64,000 nt of DNA from JACCXM01 sp046328335. GTDB lineage: Bacteria > Chloroflexota > Chloroflexia > Thermomicrobiales > UBA6265. Positions 24,978 through 33,289 of this stretch are shown in pieces. How positions within the stretch are numbered: the stretch's first letter is position 1; the number at the start of each line of letters is the position of its first letter. The DNA lies in assembly GCA_046328335.1 (NCBI GenBank), contig JAXLWU010000018.1, forward strand, positions 1 to 64,000, given 5' to 3'. Below the pieces are notes generated by a model that was not told the origin of the DNA, did not search any database, and worked only from the letters and a program-made list of their open reading frames with translations. The position numbers were made by a program, and so were the translations under genes.

Positions 24978-25397
24978 GTGGCTTTCGGACGACAACGCGA
25001 CGCGGTCAAGACTGGCGACTCCGCGGCGCTGCTCAACGATGTGACGTCGGTCTCTCCGCTCGCCCACGGCTGGCGGTTTTCCCTGAAGGGATCACCCCGG
25101 TTCTACGACGATGTCTCCAGGCTCATTGCAAGTGATGCCCGGGCGCAGGTCTATTTCGGCGAGGCACTGACATACGAGCGCGGCGCGGCGGTCGCGCTCT
25201 GGCGCATCCGCGCGGACAGCTTCGGTTGGCTGCCGGCGCTATACCGGTGGTGGGCCGATCAGGAGCGGATCGAGCCGGTCCGGTTCACGTTCCACCTGTA
25301 CATTCCGCCGGAACTGAAATACGCCGCGCTCGACTTGCGAGACCACACCCCCGCCGAAGTCGAGGCGTTCATCAAGCAGCACGCACCGCGAGACTGA
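24978..25397 (+). CDS. Conserved hypothetical protein
   Basis: 139 residues, soluble, with no recognised motif. The segment VYFGEALTYERGAAVALWRI and the aromatic-rich SFGWLPALYRWWADQE look like a compact alpha/beta domain. The GTG at 24978 follows AGGAG by about 11 nt; further upstream the frame is Arg-rich and unconvincing. A terminator at 25423 follows. It is monocistronic and divergent from the luciferase-like gene. Function unknown. Confidence 0.55.
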   Translation: MAFGRQRDAVKTGDSAALLNDVTSVSPLAHGWRFSLKGSPRFYDDVSRLIASDARAQVYFGEALTYERGAAVALWRIRADSFGWLPALYRWWADQERIEPVRFTFHLYIPPELKYAALDLRDHTPAEVEAFIKQHAPRD

Positions 25398-25422
25398 ACC
25401 ATCAGGAGTCGATCGAAACGGA

Positions 25423-25451
25423 ACCGCCCCAGCAATTGTCGCTGGGGCGGT
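25423..25451. terminator. Hairpin terminator
   Basis: An 11-bp perfect stem (ACCGCCCCAGC/GCTGGGGCGGT) with a 7-nt loop lies 26 nt after the stop at 25397 and just before a convergent small gene. The T tract is weak (CGCTTTGG). Confidence 0.7.
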
Positions 25452-25476
25452 CGCTTTGGTCGGGGTCGAGTTGCCG

Positions 25477-25773
25477 TCAGTCTCCCGCGATGCGCATCGC
25501 GGAATTCTCGACAACCTCAATCACCTCGATCGCAGCCACGGCCGAGAGTCGCTCCGGGTGTGCTTTCCAGCAATCGATGACCGCTTCGGTCATGCGACAT
25601 CGCGCCGCTTCGTTTTCACCGTGGAGGGCCCACCCCAGAGAGCACCGGAAAACCGGTTCGGCCCGTCCTCGCAATGGTCCGCAGTGCGCGCGCACTAACA
25701 TCGGACACCCGAAACGCCCCGGCTCCGCCGATTGCTCATCCTCAAAGGAGAGCCGGCGTCGCTCGCGGCTCAT
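25477..25773 (-). CDS. Small Cys-containing hypothetical protein
   Basis: 98 residues. The central part (CPMLVRAHCGPLRGR, then CSLGWALHGENEAARCRMTE and DCWKAHPERL) has regularly spaced Cys and a protein-like amphipathic pattern, unlike the spurious frames around it. It resembles short uncharacterised proteins I associate with Thermomicrobia genomes. AGGGGTGG lies about 8 nt before the ATG. The Cys set could bind a metal or an Fe-S cluster. Function unknown. Confidence 0.45.
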   Translation of the reverse strand: MSRERRRLSFEDEQSAEPGRFGCPMLVRAHCGPLRGRAEPVFRCSLGWALHGENEAARCRMTEAVIDCWKAHPERLSAVAAIEVIEVVENSAMRIAGD

Positions 25774-25970
25774 CGTCTATCCACCCCTTCTGTTGGGAGA
25801 CCTCCAGTCGTACACCAAACCCAGGAGCACGCCACTTCGACGCCTCCCTGATCGGGCGAAAGCAACAGCGAGATCGAGTTGCCGGCGGCGATTGCCTGCC
25901 GGAGCAGGCCCCCATCGAGCCCGCGACAGAGTATAGCGTGCCCCCCCTAATCTGCTCTCGTTCCGATCGC

Positions 25971-26897
25971 TCAGCGCGATCCCAGTTGGCGTACCACGAA
26001 GAGCGCATTCGACGGACGCTCGGCAATCCTGCGCGAGAAATAGGGGTACCAGTCGGTTCCAAAGGGCACGTAGATGCGCATCCTGTATCCGGCATCGGCA
26101 AGCGCCTGTTGGGCCGCTCGGCGGACGCCGTACAGCATTTGAAATTCCCATTGCTGCGGTGATAGGCCCATCCGGAGCGAGAACGATCGCGTGGCACGAA
26201 TGAGCGTGTCGTCGTGCGTGGCGATAGCGGGGTAGATGCCATCTTCGAGCAGTCGTTCCATCAGGCGAGCAAACGCCAACTCGATCTCGTCACGGTCCTG
26301 GAGTGCGATGCTGGAGGGCTCGGCATAGGCGCCTTTCACCAGCCGCACCCTGATTCTCTTTTCGATGAGCCGCTCGACATCCCGTTCCGACCGAAGGAGA
26401 GCCGCCTGTATTACCGTCCCGACCCGCGAGGGGTAGTCGGCGTGCAGGGTCTCGACGATATCGAGCGTTCGCCCAGTGTAGGCCGAACCTTCCATATCGA
26501 CGCGAACAAAACCATCAACCTTGGCGGCAACGGCGAGCAACCCCGACAGGGAATCGAATGCAAGGCGCTCGTCCAGATTCAGTCCCAGCGTGGTCAACTT
26601 GACCGAGACATTGGGCTGAAGCCGCAGCCGCGCCAGTGCCCGCAACGTCTCGGCAGCAGAATGCGTCGCGGCCTGCGCCGCCCCAACATTCGTCACCTCT
26701 TCACCGAGGTGATCGAGTGTCGCTGTCATCCCCTTGGCGGCCAATGCGACCGCGGCCTTCAGCGCCTCGTCTCGTGTCTCGCCAGCGACGAAGCGTTCGA
26801 CCATGCGCCGCGAGAGAGGGCTCTGGCGAATGAAATCTTCGACCCAATCCTGGCTCGCCGCCTGCGTCACAACCCGGCGAAACCACCCTTCGGTCAT
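25971..26897 (-). CDS. Proline dehydrogenase (PRODH)
   Basis: 308 residues, the stand-alone FAD enzyme that oxidises proline to pyrroline-5-carboxylate. Family blocks are visible in order: LNVSVKLT-like PNVSVKLTTLGLNLD, VRVDMEGSAYTGRTLDI, RVRLVKGAYAEPS, ATHDDTLIR, EFQMLYGVRR and the signature RIYVPFGTDWYPYFSRRIAE near the C-terminus. The ATG at 26897 overlaps the MFS stop by four bases, so the two genes are coupled. No P5C dehydrogenase gene is adjacent. The transporter may move a related compound. Confidence 0.9.
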   Translation of the reverse strand: MTEGWFRRVVTQAASQDWVEDFIRQSPLSRRMVERFVAGETRDEALKAAVALAAKGMTATLDHLGEEVTNVGAAQAATHSAAETLRALARLRLQPNVSVKLTTLGLNLDERLAFDSLSGLLAVAAKVDGFVRVDMEGSAYTGRTLDIVETLHADYPSRVGTVIQAALLRSERDVERLIEKRIRVRLVKGAYAEPSSIALQDRDEIELAFARLMERLLEDGIYPAIATHDDTLIRATRSFSLRMGLSPQQWEFQMLYGVRRAAQQALADAGYRMRIYVPFGTDWYPYFSRRIAERPSNALFVVRQLGSR

Positions 26898-28126
26898 GTC
26901 AGCCCTGGCCTCCGTGGCGGCAACCGCCAACTGATCAGGACCGCCACCGCCATCCCGGTCAGCATAACGACACCCAGCGCCATGAACGGCGCCGTAACGC
27001 CCGCCGCATCGGCCAACACCCCGACCGCCGCGGGTCCGCCAACCAGGCCAATATCACTGGTCAAGCGGACCGTACCAACCGCCCGTCCGCCGCCGCCGCC
27101 GAGACGGAGAATCAGGTCGCCACCGGACACATTTCCGATCATCTGGCCGATGGCATAAAGAGTGAGCGGCCCAGCCAGCCAGAGCGCAGTCGGCACCCAC
27201 GGCACGAGGAGGATGCCCAGACCCGACAGGCCGTAGCCCGCGGCAAGCGACATCGTGCCGCCGAATCGCCGCACGGCGCGTCCGGCTGGAACGGCGCTCA
27301 ACACGTGCAAGATATTCACGAAGAGAAGAAGCAGTCCAACCTGCCCCGGATTGAAGCCGAACCGCTCGGCAGCCAGGAGCGGCAATGCGACAACCCAAAT
27401 CGAGTAATTGGCGAAGACGAGCAGGTTGCCAACACTCGCGGCTGCCTGCCCAGCCCGTGAAGTCGTTACTGGCTCGACATCCGCCGCTCCTGGACGGGCC
27501 GGTGTGGTTGGCGCTGGTCGGCCCCGCACCAACAATGAACCGAGGAGAAGAACCGAGGCGAGCGCCGCCGAGAGCAAGAAGATCGAGCGCCATCCGAACT
27601 GATTGGTCAGGAATCCCCCTAACAGCAGTCCGACGCTTCCCCCAACGCCGGTTGCCATGTTGAACGCGGTCATCGCGGCACCACGCTCCGGCCGGGCACG
27701 CAGCGCCGCCATGAGTCCGGCGGTCGCAAGCAATGAGGTACCAACGCCCTGGGCGACCCTCGCTGGCAGCAGCATCATCTCCGTCGCGGAGAGTCCGGCC
27801 CCGAGTGAACCGACAAGCAATGCCACCGCGCCGGCGAGCGCAGTCCAGCGCGTTCCCAGCCGCCCCGCCATCCAGGCAGCGGGAATGTTCGTCGCCAACC
27901 GCCCGACGAAGAAGACCGAAAAGACGAGTCCCGCGCCGGTGGCGCTCATTGCCAGCGATTCCTGAATCGCGGGCAAGGCGGGAGAAACGATGTCCACCGT
28001 CCAGTAACCAAAAAACAGGATCGCCAGCGAAAAAGCGAAGGGGAGTACGACGGGCGCGGCCCGCTCGATGCTCTTGGCAGCCGTGGCTGGACTGTTCTCT
28101 GCCGCTGCCACACCGGTACCCGCCAC
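26894..28126 (-). CDS. MFS transporter
   Basis: 410 residues with twelve predicted membrane helices in two halves, joined by a charged loop near residues 195-225. The loop 2-3 motif (AAWMAGRLGTRW) and the motif C region (ATGVGGSVGLLLGGFLTNQ) point to a drug:H+ antiporter-like MFS protein. The GTG at 28126 follows GGGAG by 6 nt. It is first in an operon with proline dehydrogenase. Substrate unknown. Confidence 0.85.
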   Translation of the reverse strand: MAGTGVAAAENSPATAAKSIERAAPVVLPFAFSLAILFFGYWTVDIVSPALPAIQESLAMSATGAGLVFSVFFVGRLATNIPAAWMAGRLGTRWTALAGAVALLVGSLGAGLSATEMMLLPARVAQGVGTSLLATAGLMAALRARPERGAAMTAFNMATGVGGSVGLLLGGFLTNQFGWRSIFLLSAALASVLLLGSLLVRGRPAPTTPARPGAADVEPVTTSRAGQAAASVGNLLVFANYSIWVVALPLLAAERFGFNPGQVGLLLLFVNILHVLSAVPAGRAVRRFGGTMSLAAGYGLSGLGILLVPWVPTALWLAGPLTLYAIGQMIGNVSGGDLILRLGGGGGRAVGTVRLTSDIGLVGGPAAVGVLADAAGVTAPFMALGVVMLTGMAVAVLISWRLPPRRPGLT

Positions 28127-28211
28127 GCCAACTCCCCGTGTTCCCGTTCGCGCCGCTCATGGCAGGATAGCGGCCATCGTCCGATTCTGCCGCATCAGCA
28201 ATTCATCACTC

Positions 28212-28217
28212 TATGCT
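28212..28217 (+). promoter_or_regulatory. -10 box of a probable leaderless transcript
   Basis: TATGCT ends 6 nt before the ATG at 28224, so the predicted transcript start coincides with the start codon. No Shine-Dalgarno is present in front of this gene. Confidence 0.4.
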
Positions 28218-28223
28218 TGCGTC

Positions 28224-29570
28224 ATGATCGAGGATGCAGACATCGAACCTGGTCGCTTTCAAGCGCGGACGACGGTACGTGACGCGTTGTACGACCGCAT
28301 TCCGCTCGCCGATCCCGAGATCGCGCTCCTTGGTACTGCCGCGTTCACCCGGCTCGAACGAATCCAACAACTCGGATTCGTTTCGCGGGTCTGGCCTGGG
28401 GCGCGTCATACCAGGTTCGAACATTCATTGGGCGTCATGCACCTTACTCGGCTCGCCGTCGCCCATCTGCGCGCCGCGCCCGGGGGCCAGTGGCTGAGTG
28501 AAACCGACGCCAGGGTGGCGATCGCGGCGGCGCTCTTGCACGACATCGGGCACTATCCGTTTTCTCACGCCATCGAAGAACTGGGTCTGCCCATCGTGCC
28601 GCACGAGCAGACCGGAGAAGCGATCATCACTGGTCCCGAAATTGCGCCGATTCTGGAGCGGGAGTGGCGCATCTCGCCGGAGCGCGTCGCAGCAATGGTC
28701 GCGCCTCGCGGCAGGTCCCTTCCTGCACCCGACCGCTTCCTGCGGGGCATTCTTTCCGGCACGCTCGACATGGACAAGCTCGACTATCTGCCACGCGACG
28801 CGCGAGCCTGCAACGTTCCCTATGGTGGAGTCGACGCGGCGCGCCTGATCGATTCGCTTGCGATCGCGTCAATTGACGATGGCGCGGGCGCGGCAGCGCC
28901 TCGGATTGTCATCGGCGAAAAGGGAATCAGTCCGCTTCACTCCCTGATCAATGCCCGGCAGGAGATGTTCGACAACGTCTATTGGCACCACACCAACCGC
29001 GCCTGTATGGTCATGTTGCTGCGAGCGACCCAGGATGCGGTGCTGGCGGATGCGATCGCGCCGTCGGAACTGGTCACGCACGACGACGCTTCGCTGCTGG
29101 CCCGGTTCGCGAGTGATGGCATGCCTGCGACGAGCCAGCGCCTGGCCCGAGCGTTGCGGGACCGCCGCGTGCACAAGCGAGCGATCGAAATCGGTTCGCG
29201 CGCCTTCGAGTTGTACGCCCGGCTCGGTAACCTCTTCTACGATCCCCGGTCGCGGCGGGAGGTGGAGATCCGACTCGCGGAGCGGCTCGCGGCCGAAACT
29301 GGCGAGGAGGTCCCGCCGGATGCGGTCCTGATCGACATCCCCAAACCGGAAAAGTGGCGGACCGATGTCTGGGTCGCGTTCTCACGGCCCCCGGTGGGCT
29401 TTGCACCGCTCATGCCCTGGCGCGAGGTCGTCGGACTGACCGACGACGATTTCAAACGCTATGAAGAGCACCGCCGCCTCATCCGGATTGTCACCGCGGA
29501 GCCGTATCGTGAGATGGTCTCCGAGTCATGGGAGCGCTTGCTCCTGCCGCTTCTCGGCGCCGCCTTCTAA
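28224..29570 (+). CDS. HD-domain phosphohydrolase (SAMHD1/COG1078-like)
   Basis: 448 residues. The metal ligands of the HD superfamily are clear: TRFEHSLGVMHLTRL (His), ALLHDIGHYPFSHAIE (HD) and, further on, LSGTLDMDKLDYLPRDA (Asp). The overall length and the DKLDYLxRD block match the dNTP triphosphohydrolase-like COG1078 group, which includes SAMHD1 relatives. The ATG at 28224 lacks a Shine-Dalgarno and lies directly after a TATGCT box. The C-terminus ends convergently with the VOC gene, overlapping by four bases. The nucleotide substrate is not certain. Confidence 0.85.
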   Translation: MIEDADIEPGRFQARTTVRDALYDRIPLADPEIALLGTAAFTRLERIQQLGFVSRVWPGARHTRFEHSLGVMHLTRLAVAHLRAAPGGQWLSETDARVAIAAALLHDIGHYPFSHAIEELGLPIVPHEQTGEAIITGPEIAPILEREWRISPERVAAMVAPRGRSLPAPDRFLRGILSGTLDMDKLDYLPRDARACNVPYGGVDAARLIDSLAIASIDDGAGAAAPRIVIGEKGISPLHSLINARQEMFDNVYWHHTNRACMVMLLRATQDAVLADAIAPSELVTHDDASLLARFASDGMPATSQRLARALRDRRVHKRAIEIGSRAFELYARLGNLFYDPRSRREVEIRLAERLAAETGEEVPPDAVLIDIPKPEKWRTDVWVAFSRPPVGFAPLMPWREVVGLTDDDFKRYEEHRRLIRIVTAEPYREMVSESWERLLLPLLGAAF

Positions 29571-29971
29571 CTCGCCGGCTCCGGCGAAATCAACTCGACC
29601 TCGTTCCCATCCGGGTCGGTCACGTACGCGGTTCTCACCGCGAGGACGGGATGCTTGCCGCCGCGCACCTCCAGTCCAGCGCTCTCGAGAATCGCTACGG
29701 CTTCATCGAATATGCCGGCCGGTACGGTCAGAGCCAGGTGATGGAGAGCGCGCGGCGGCGAAAACTCACCAGAACCCAGTGGCAACGGAACCAACACCAC
29801 CAGGGATGGGACGAGATCGTTGGCCGAACCGGCGCGAAGGAACATCGGGCCCGGCTGCCCTACTGGCGATATGCGCCGCAGCCCCAGCAGATCTTCATAG
29901 AATGCCCGGGATCGCTCTGGATCGCGCACGTTGATGACCACCTCGGCCAGTCCGTCGATCTCGATTGCCAT
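29567..29971 (-). CDS. VOC (glyoxalase/dioxygenase-fold) protein
   Basis: 134 residues with the paired beta-alpha-beta-beta-beta modules: LAEVVINVRDPERSRAFYED at the N-terminus, ALHHLALTVPAGIFDEAVAI mid-protein, and AYVTDPDGNEVELISPEP at the C-terminus. Metal ligands His and Glu are at the expected places (HHLAL, EVELI). It could be a glyoxalase, fosfomycin-resistance-like or dioxygenase-like protein. GGAGGT precedes the ATG at 29971 by 5 nt. Confidence 0.85.
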   Translation of the reverse strand: MAIEIDGLAEVVINVRDPERSRAFYEDLLGLRRISPVGQPGPMFLRAGSANDLVPSLVVLVPLPLGSGEFSPPRALHHLALTVPAGIFDEAVAILESAGLEVRGGKHPVLAVRTAYVTDPDGNEVELISPEPAS

Positions 29972-30015
29972 GGCTACCTCCACTTTCGGGGACGCCGACT
30001 CCGGCAATACCTTGC

Positions 30016-30021
30016 TATGCT
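30016..30021 (+). promoter_or_regulatory. -10 box of a probable leaderless transcript
   Basis: TATGCT ends 6 nt before the ATG at 30028, the same geometry as at 28212-28224. Confidence 0.35.
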
Positions 30022-30027
30022 CCAATC

Positions 30028-30162
30028 ATGGCGGAGCATGTCGATCGGGACCAAGCGGCGGATATCGGCTGGCGGTATGCCTGGGCGCTCGCCGGTGGTC
30101 TGATTGCGCTGCTGCTCGTCGGATTGATCGCGATTGTCCTGATCGCCGCCAGGAACGGTTGA
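30028..30162 (+). CDS. Small single-helix membrane protein
   Basis: 44 residues: a short acidic/polar N-terminus and one membrane helix (ALAGGLIALLLVGLIAIVLI) followed by AARNG. There is no Shine-Dalgarno, but a TATGCT box lies just upstream. It sits between the divergent VOC gene and the convergent sugar dehydrogenase gene. The membrane helix makes it more credible than a random frame of this size. Function unknown. Confidence 0.45.
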   Translation: MAEHVDRDQAADIGWRYAWALAGGLIALLLVGLIAIVLIAARNG

Positions 30163-30169
30163 GCCACGA

Positions 30170-31342
30170 TCAATTTGCCCGGACGCGATACAGTCCGCCC
30201 CCCAGATCGACCGCATACATCTCACCGCCCGCGTCCTCGCCAAACGAACTGATGTTGAGCCCGGTCTCCACCGGTTCGCTGATGACCCAATCTCCGGTTG
30301 CATCACGTCCAAGACCCCAGATCCGTCCCGAACAGAAATCGGCAAAGAGATAGACGCCACCCAGGACAGGTTCACGCTCGCCGCGGTAGACATACCCGCC
30401 AACGACCGAACAGCCGAGATCGTGAGCATAGTCGGCGATCGGCAGGGTCAGTCCATCGCCATCACAGGTGGCTTCTCGATAACAACGCTTGCCTTCCATC
30501 ACGTTCCAGCCGAGATTCGCGCCGCCTGCGTCCGCGAATGGCAGCCAATCGATCTCCTCGAATTGCCCTTGGCCGACATCGCCGATCCACACGTCTCCAT
30601 TGTCCCTGTCGAACGAAAACCGCCAGGGATTGCGCACCCCCCACACCCAAACTTCCGGTGCGCCTGATTCACCATCAGCGAACGGGTTGTCGCTGGGTAT
30701 CGAGTACGAGTTGCCTTCCGGCCGGATGCGAAGCAGGCTCCCGAGCAACGTCATGGGATTCTGCCCGTTGCCGTCCGGATCGCCCGCCCCTCCACCATCG
30801 CCAAGCCCGATATAGAGCAATCCGTCCGGACCAATCTGGAGTTGGCCGCCGTTGTGATTGACGCGGGAGTCAGGCACAGCCAGGATCACCGTGCCGCTCT
30901 TCGCGTCAGCGAGTCTGGGCTCGTCGCGCGATATCTGAAAGCGCGCGACCGTGTTGTCTCCGACGCCTTCATCGCTTCTTGCGGTGTAGAACACGTAGAA
31001 CTCCCCGGAGGACTCGAAGTCCGCGGCAAACGCCATGCTGAGCAGACCTTGTTCGGACCCACCCGATTGAACGAGCGAAGTGATGTCGAGAAACGGCTCC
31101 GGCAAGATCAGGCCCTTCTCAACGAGGCGGATGCGGCCAGGACGCTCGACGACGAAGAGCCGATCGGTGTCGTCCGGCGCGCCGATGACGTATACGGGCT
31201 GGTCAAGACCTGTCGCGACAGGCTCGAGGGAAACCGCGAATGTCTCTGGGCTGAATGGGGCATCACGCGCTCGAATCGGTTCGCCTGCACCCGCCGAAAG
31301 CGTGAACGACACGAGTAGGAGTAGGAAGATTCTCAGCTTCAC
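30170..31342 (-). CDS. Exported PQQ-dependent aldose sugar dehydrogenase-like protein
   Basis: 390 residues. Residues 1-20 form a signal peptide (KLRIFLLLLVSFTLSAGAG). The beta-propeller has the Asd/glucose-sorbosone dehydrogenase motifs: QPVYVIGAPDDTDRLFVVER, SRVNHNGGQLQIGPDGLLYI (catalytic His and substrate region), LGDGGGAGDP (calcium/PQQ area), RNPWRFSFDRDNGDVWIGDV and a closing GGYVYRG. It would oxidise sugars outside the cytoplasm using PQQ. Some close homologues bind no PQQ. The GTG at 31342 with GAGGT upstream fits the signal peptide best; an ATG 12 codons earlier is the alternative. Confidence 0.85.
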   Translation of the reverse strand: MKLRIFLLLLVSFTLSAGAGEPIRARDAPFSPETFAVSLEPVATGLDQPVYVIGAPDDTDRLFVVERPGRIRLVEKGLILPEPFLDITSLVQSGGSEQGLLSMAFAADFESSGEFYVFYTARSDEGVGDNTVARFQISRDEPRLADAKSGTVILAVPDSRVNHNGGQLQIGPDGLLYIGLGDGGGAGDPDGNGQNPMTLLGSLLRIRPEGNSYSIPSDNPFADGESGAPEVWVWGVRNPWRFSFDRDNGDVWIGDVGQGQFEEIDWLPFADAGGANLGWNVMEGKRCYREATCDGDGLTLPIADYAHDLGCSVVGGYVYRGEREPVLGGVYLFADFCSGRIWGLGRDATGDWVISEPVETGLNISSFGEDAGGEMYAVDLGGGLYRVRAN

Positions 31343-31559
31343 GATCACATCTGACCTCGCATCAACCAGAAATCGCATCTGACAGGTAAATGCGGCCCCG
31401 GTGTACCGCGACCCTTCCTGAGCATAGTCGCGAGGCGACTCAACATTTGCTAGGATGCATGACGGAACGCGGCGCGCGAGGCGTACGCGAAATCAGTCAG
31501 GAGACCTGGGAACGGCCGCACCCGCGGTCCGTGAGAACCGATCCGGAGGGAGCGCAGAC

Positions 31560-31961
31560 ATGACGAATCGCGATCCGCTGTCCATGTCGACCGACAACAC
31601 GCCTGAAGGCGAGATGTACAGCGATACCGTCGAGGGTGGACCGATCAGCCTGGTCGAAATCGGCGATCGCGTGGTCGACGCCGCCGGTACGGAAGTTGGC
31701 AAGGTCAAGTTCGTCAAGATGGGCGATCCAAACGCCGCTACCGCCCAGGGGCAGGCGGGAAGCGAACCGCCGATCCTCTGGTTTGGCGATGCCTACGGCC
31801 TCGGCGATTTGCCGCCCCAGGCGCAGCATCAATTGATGCGGGTCGGCTTCATCCACATCGACATTTCACTCGCTCGCGACAAGTTCGCCGGTGCGGGAAT
31901 GATCGACCGCGTGGAAAACAACACTGTCTACCTCAAGGTTACGGAAGACCACCTGCTGTAG
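31560..31961 (+). CDS. Conserved hypothetical protein with PRC-barrel-like N-terminus
   Basis: 133 residues. The segment LVEIGDRVVDAAGTEVGKVK is the typical first strand-turn-strand of a PRC barrel, a small beta domain found in RimM and photosystem H subunits. The second half (RVGFIHIDISLARDKFAGAG) could complete it. GGAGGGAG lies about 8 nt before the ATG. A TAGGAT box around 31449 suggests a leader of about 100 nt. A strong hairpin follows the stop. It may bind a membrane or a partner protein; the function is unknown. Confidence 0.6.
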   Translation: MTNRDPLSMSTDNTPEGEMYSDTVEGGPISLVEIGDRVVDAAGTEVGKVKFVKMGDPNAATAQGQAGSEPPILWFGDAYGLGDLPPQAQHQLMRVGFIHIDISLARDKFAGAGMIDRVENNTVYLKVTEDHLL

Positions 31962-31991
31962 CTGACACAACCGGTTGGATCCGGCACGAGA

Positions 31992-32022
31992 GCGACGGGC
32001 GATCAGTTGGATCGCCCGTCGC
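31992..32022 (+). terminator. Hairpin terminator
   Basis: A 13-bp perfect stem (GCGACGGGCGATC with its complement) closes a 5-nt loop (AGTTG), 30 nt after the stop at 31961 and followed by GTGTTTCC. Confidence 0.75.
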
Positions 32023-32136
32023 GTGTTTCCGGTTAGAGCTCCATCGTTGAGAATCGTGCGATTTGTGCGATGGCATATGATACGGATTTCGGGTGAATGC
32101 TCGCTCAATGCTTGGCGCCCCACCTCGTTTCGCGAG

Positions 32137-32175
32137 CCCCTCTCTCGCGCACGGGAGAGGGGTTGGGGTGAGGGC
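32137..32175. repeat. Short hairpin copy of the palindromic repeat family
   Basis: CCCCTCTC and GAGAGGGG (32137-32144, 32155-32162) form an 8-bp stem. The following tail completes a 23-bp block (32153-32175) identical to 3817-3839. This looks like a solo version of the longer element at 3573-3839, in which the two arms are adjacent and not separated. Confidence 0.6.
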
Positions 32176-32255
32176 GCATGTCGCCGACAAGCGTCAATCA
32201 TCATCCGCAAACGAAATAAGATCCTTGACTTGCCCGGACTACTCGAACTGCTGAG

Positions 32256-33212
32256 CTACGCCGGACTGAACAGATTACTGCTGGCATAGCGCGTCGCGGA
32301 ATCACAGGCGACCGTGCCGACGACGTGACCTTGCGCTGCCAGTCGAAGCGCCGCCGCTACGTTGGCGCCGGTTGAGAACCCGGCCAGGACGCCTTCCCCG
32401 CGAGCGAGATCCCTTGCGACACGCAGTGCCTCGTCGTCATCGACCGGCGAAGTTCCATCGCACAAGGTCTGATCCCAGAGCGGCGGGATCATCGCGTAGC
32501 CTGCTCCTTGCAGCGTATGGCCAGAGGCAGTGATTGGCAGTCCGGCAATCGCCTGGGCGCCCTCCGGTTCCACTGCCACGCAATGAACGTGTGCATTTCG
32601 CGCCTTGAGCGCGCGCGCTGCGCCGATGAAAGTGCCCCCGGTTCCGACAATCGCGGTAAACGCGGATACGGTCCCCGAGGACTGCTCCCAGATTTCGGCA
32701 CCGGTTCCCAGTTCATGGGCGCGGGGATTGGATGGATTGGTGAATTGGTTCGGCCGCCAGGCGCCGAGTTCCGCCACCAGTTCCTGCGTCCGCGTTTCGA
32801 CCAGCGCCAGATCCTCACCGCTGACCTTTCCCGGCACCCCGCCCGGTACCTGCGGCACCAGGTCGATCTCCGCCCCGAATGCCCGCAGCAATAAACGTCG
32901 TTCCGGACTGTTTCCTTCGCTCATCACCGCGACCATGCGATACCCGCGAAGAGCGCAGACCATCGCCAGGCCGATCCCCATGTTGCCGCTGGTCAACTCG
33001 ATCACGGTCATGCCCGGCTTCAGCATTCCCGCGGCTTCCGCGTCGAGCACGCACTGCCGCGCCGCGCGGTCCTTGATACTGCCGCTTGGATTCAGATATT
33101 CGAGTTTGAGCAGAACACGGCCGGGCATCTCCGCGGTAAGCCGGTCGAGCCACACCGCTGGTGTATTCCCGATGCCGTCGATGATCGATGTCAAACCAGA
33201 TCCAGTTGCCAT
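32256..33212 (-). CDS. Cysteine synthase / O-acetylserine sulfhydrylase family (fold-type II PLP)
   Basis: 318 residues. The PLP lysine is Lys47 in NPSGSIKDRAA, the substrate loop is ELTSGNMGIGLAM (the S-G-N-x-G form), and the phosphate-binding Gly loop is IVGTGGTFIG. These place it in the CysK/CysM/cystathionine-beta-synthase group. The ATG at 33212 is chosen; the next upstream start is a TTG. It would make cysteine from O-acetylserine and sulfide. Its start is about 80 bases from the divergent metallo-hydrolase start. The link to the trans-sulfuration enzyme at 7309 is functional only. Confidence 0.85.
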   Translation of the reverse strand: MATGSGLTSIIDGIGNTPAVWLDRLTAEMPGRVLLKLEYLNPSGSIKDRAARQCVLDAEAAGMLKPGMTVIELTSGNMGIGLAMVCALRGYRMVAVMSEGNSPERRLLLRAFGAEIDLVPQVPGGVPGKVSGEDLALVETRTQELVAELGAWRPNQFTNPSNPRAHELGTGAEIWEQSSGTVSAFTAIVGTGGTFIGAARALKARNAHVHCVAVEPEGAQAIAGLPITASGHTLQGAGYAMIPPLWDQTLCDGTSPVDDDEALRVARDLARGEGVLAGFSTGANVAAALRLAAQGHVVGTVACDSATRYASSNLFSPA

Positions 33213-33274
33213 CAGTGCAGGCTTTCCCCGCTCGGGTGCGACCTTTTCCAACCCGAATGCGTCGGACCGTTCGC

Positions 33275-33280
33275 TATACT
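33275..33280 (+). promoter_or_regulatory. -10 box of a probable leaderless transcript
   Basis: TATACT ends 9 nt before the ATG at 33290 and no Shine-Dalgarno lies between. This fits transcription starting at or next to the start codon. Confidence 0.4.
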
Positions 33281-33289
33281 CGCCCGAGT

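Noticed and set aside
25674..26162. 162-residue plus-strand frame opposite the proline dehydrogenase end
   Set aside because: It is antisense to clear proline dehydrogenase codons and has no motif.
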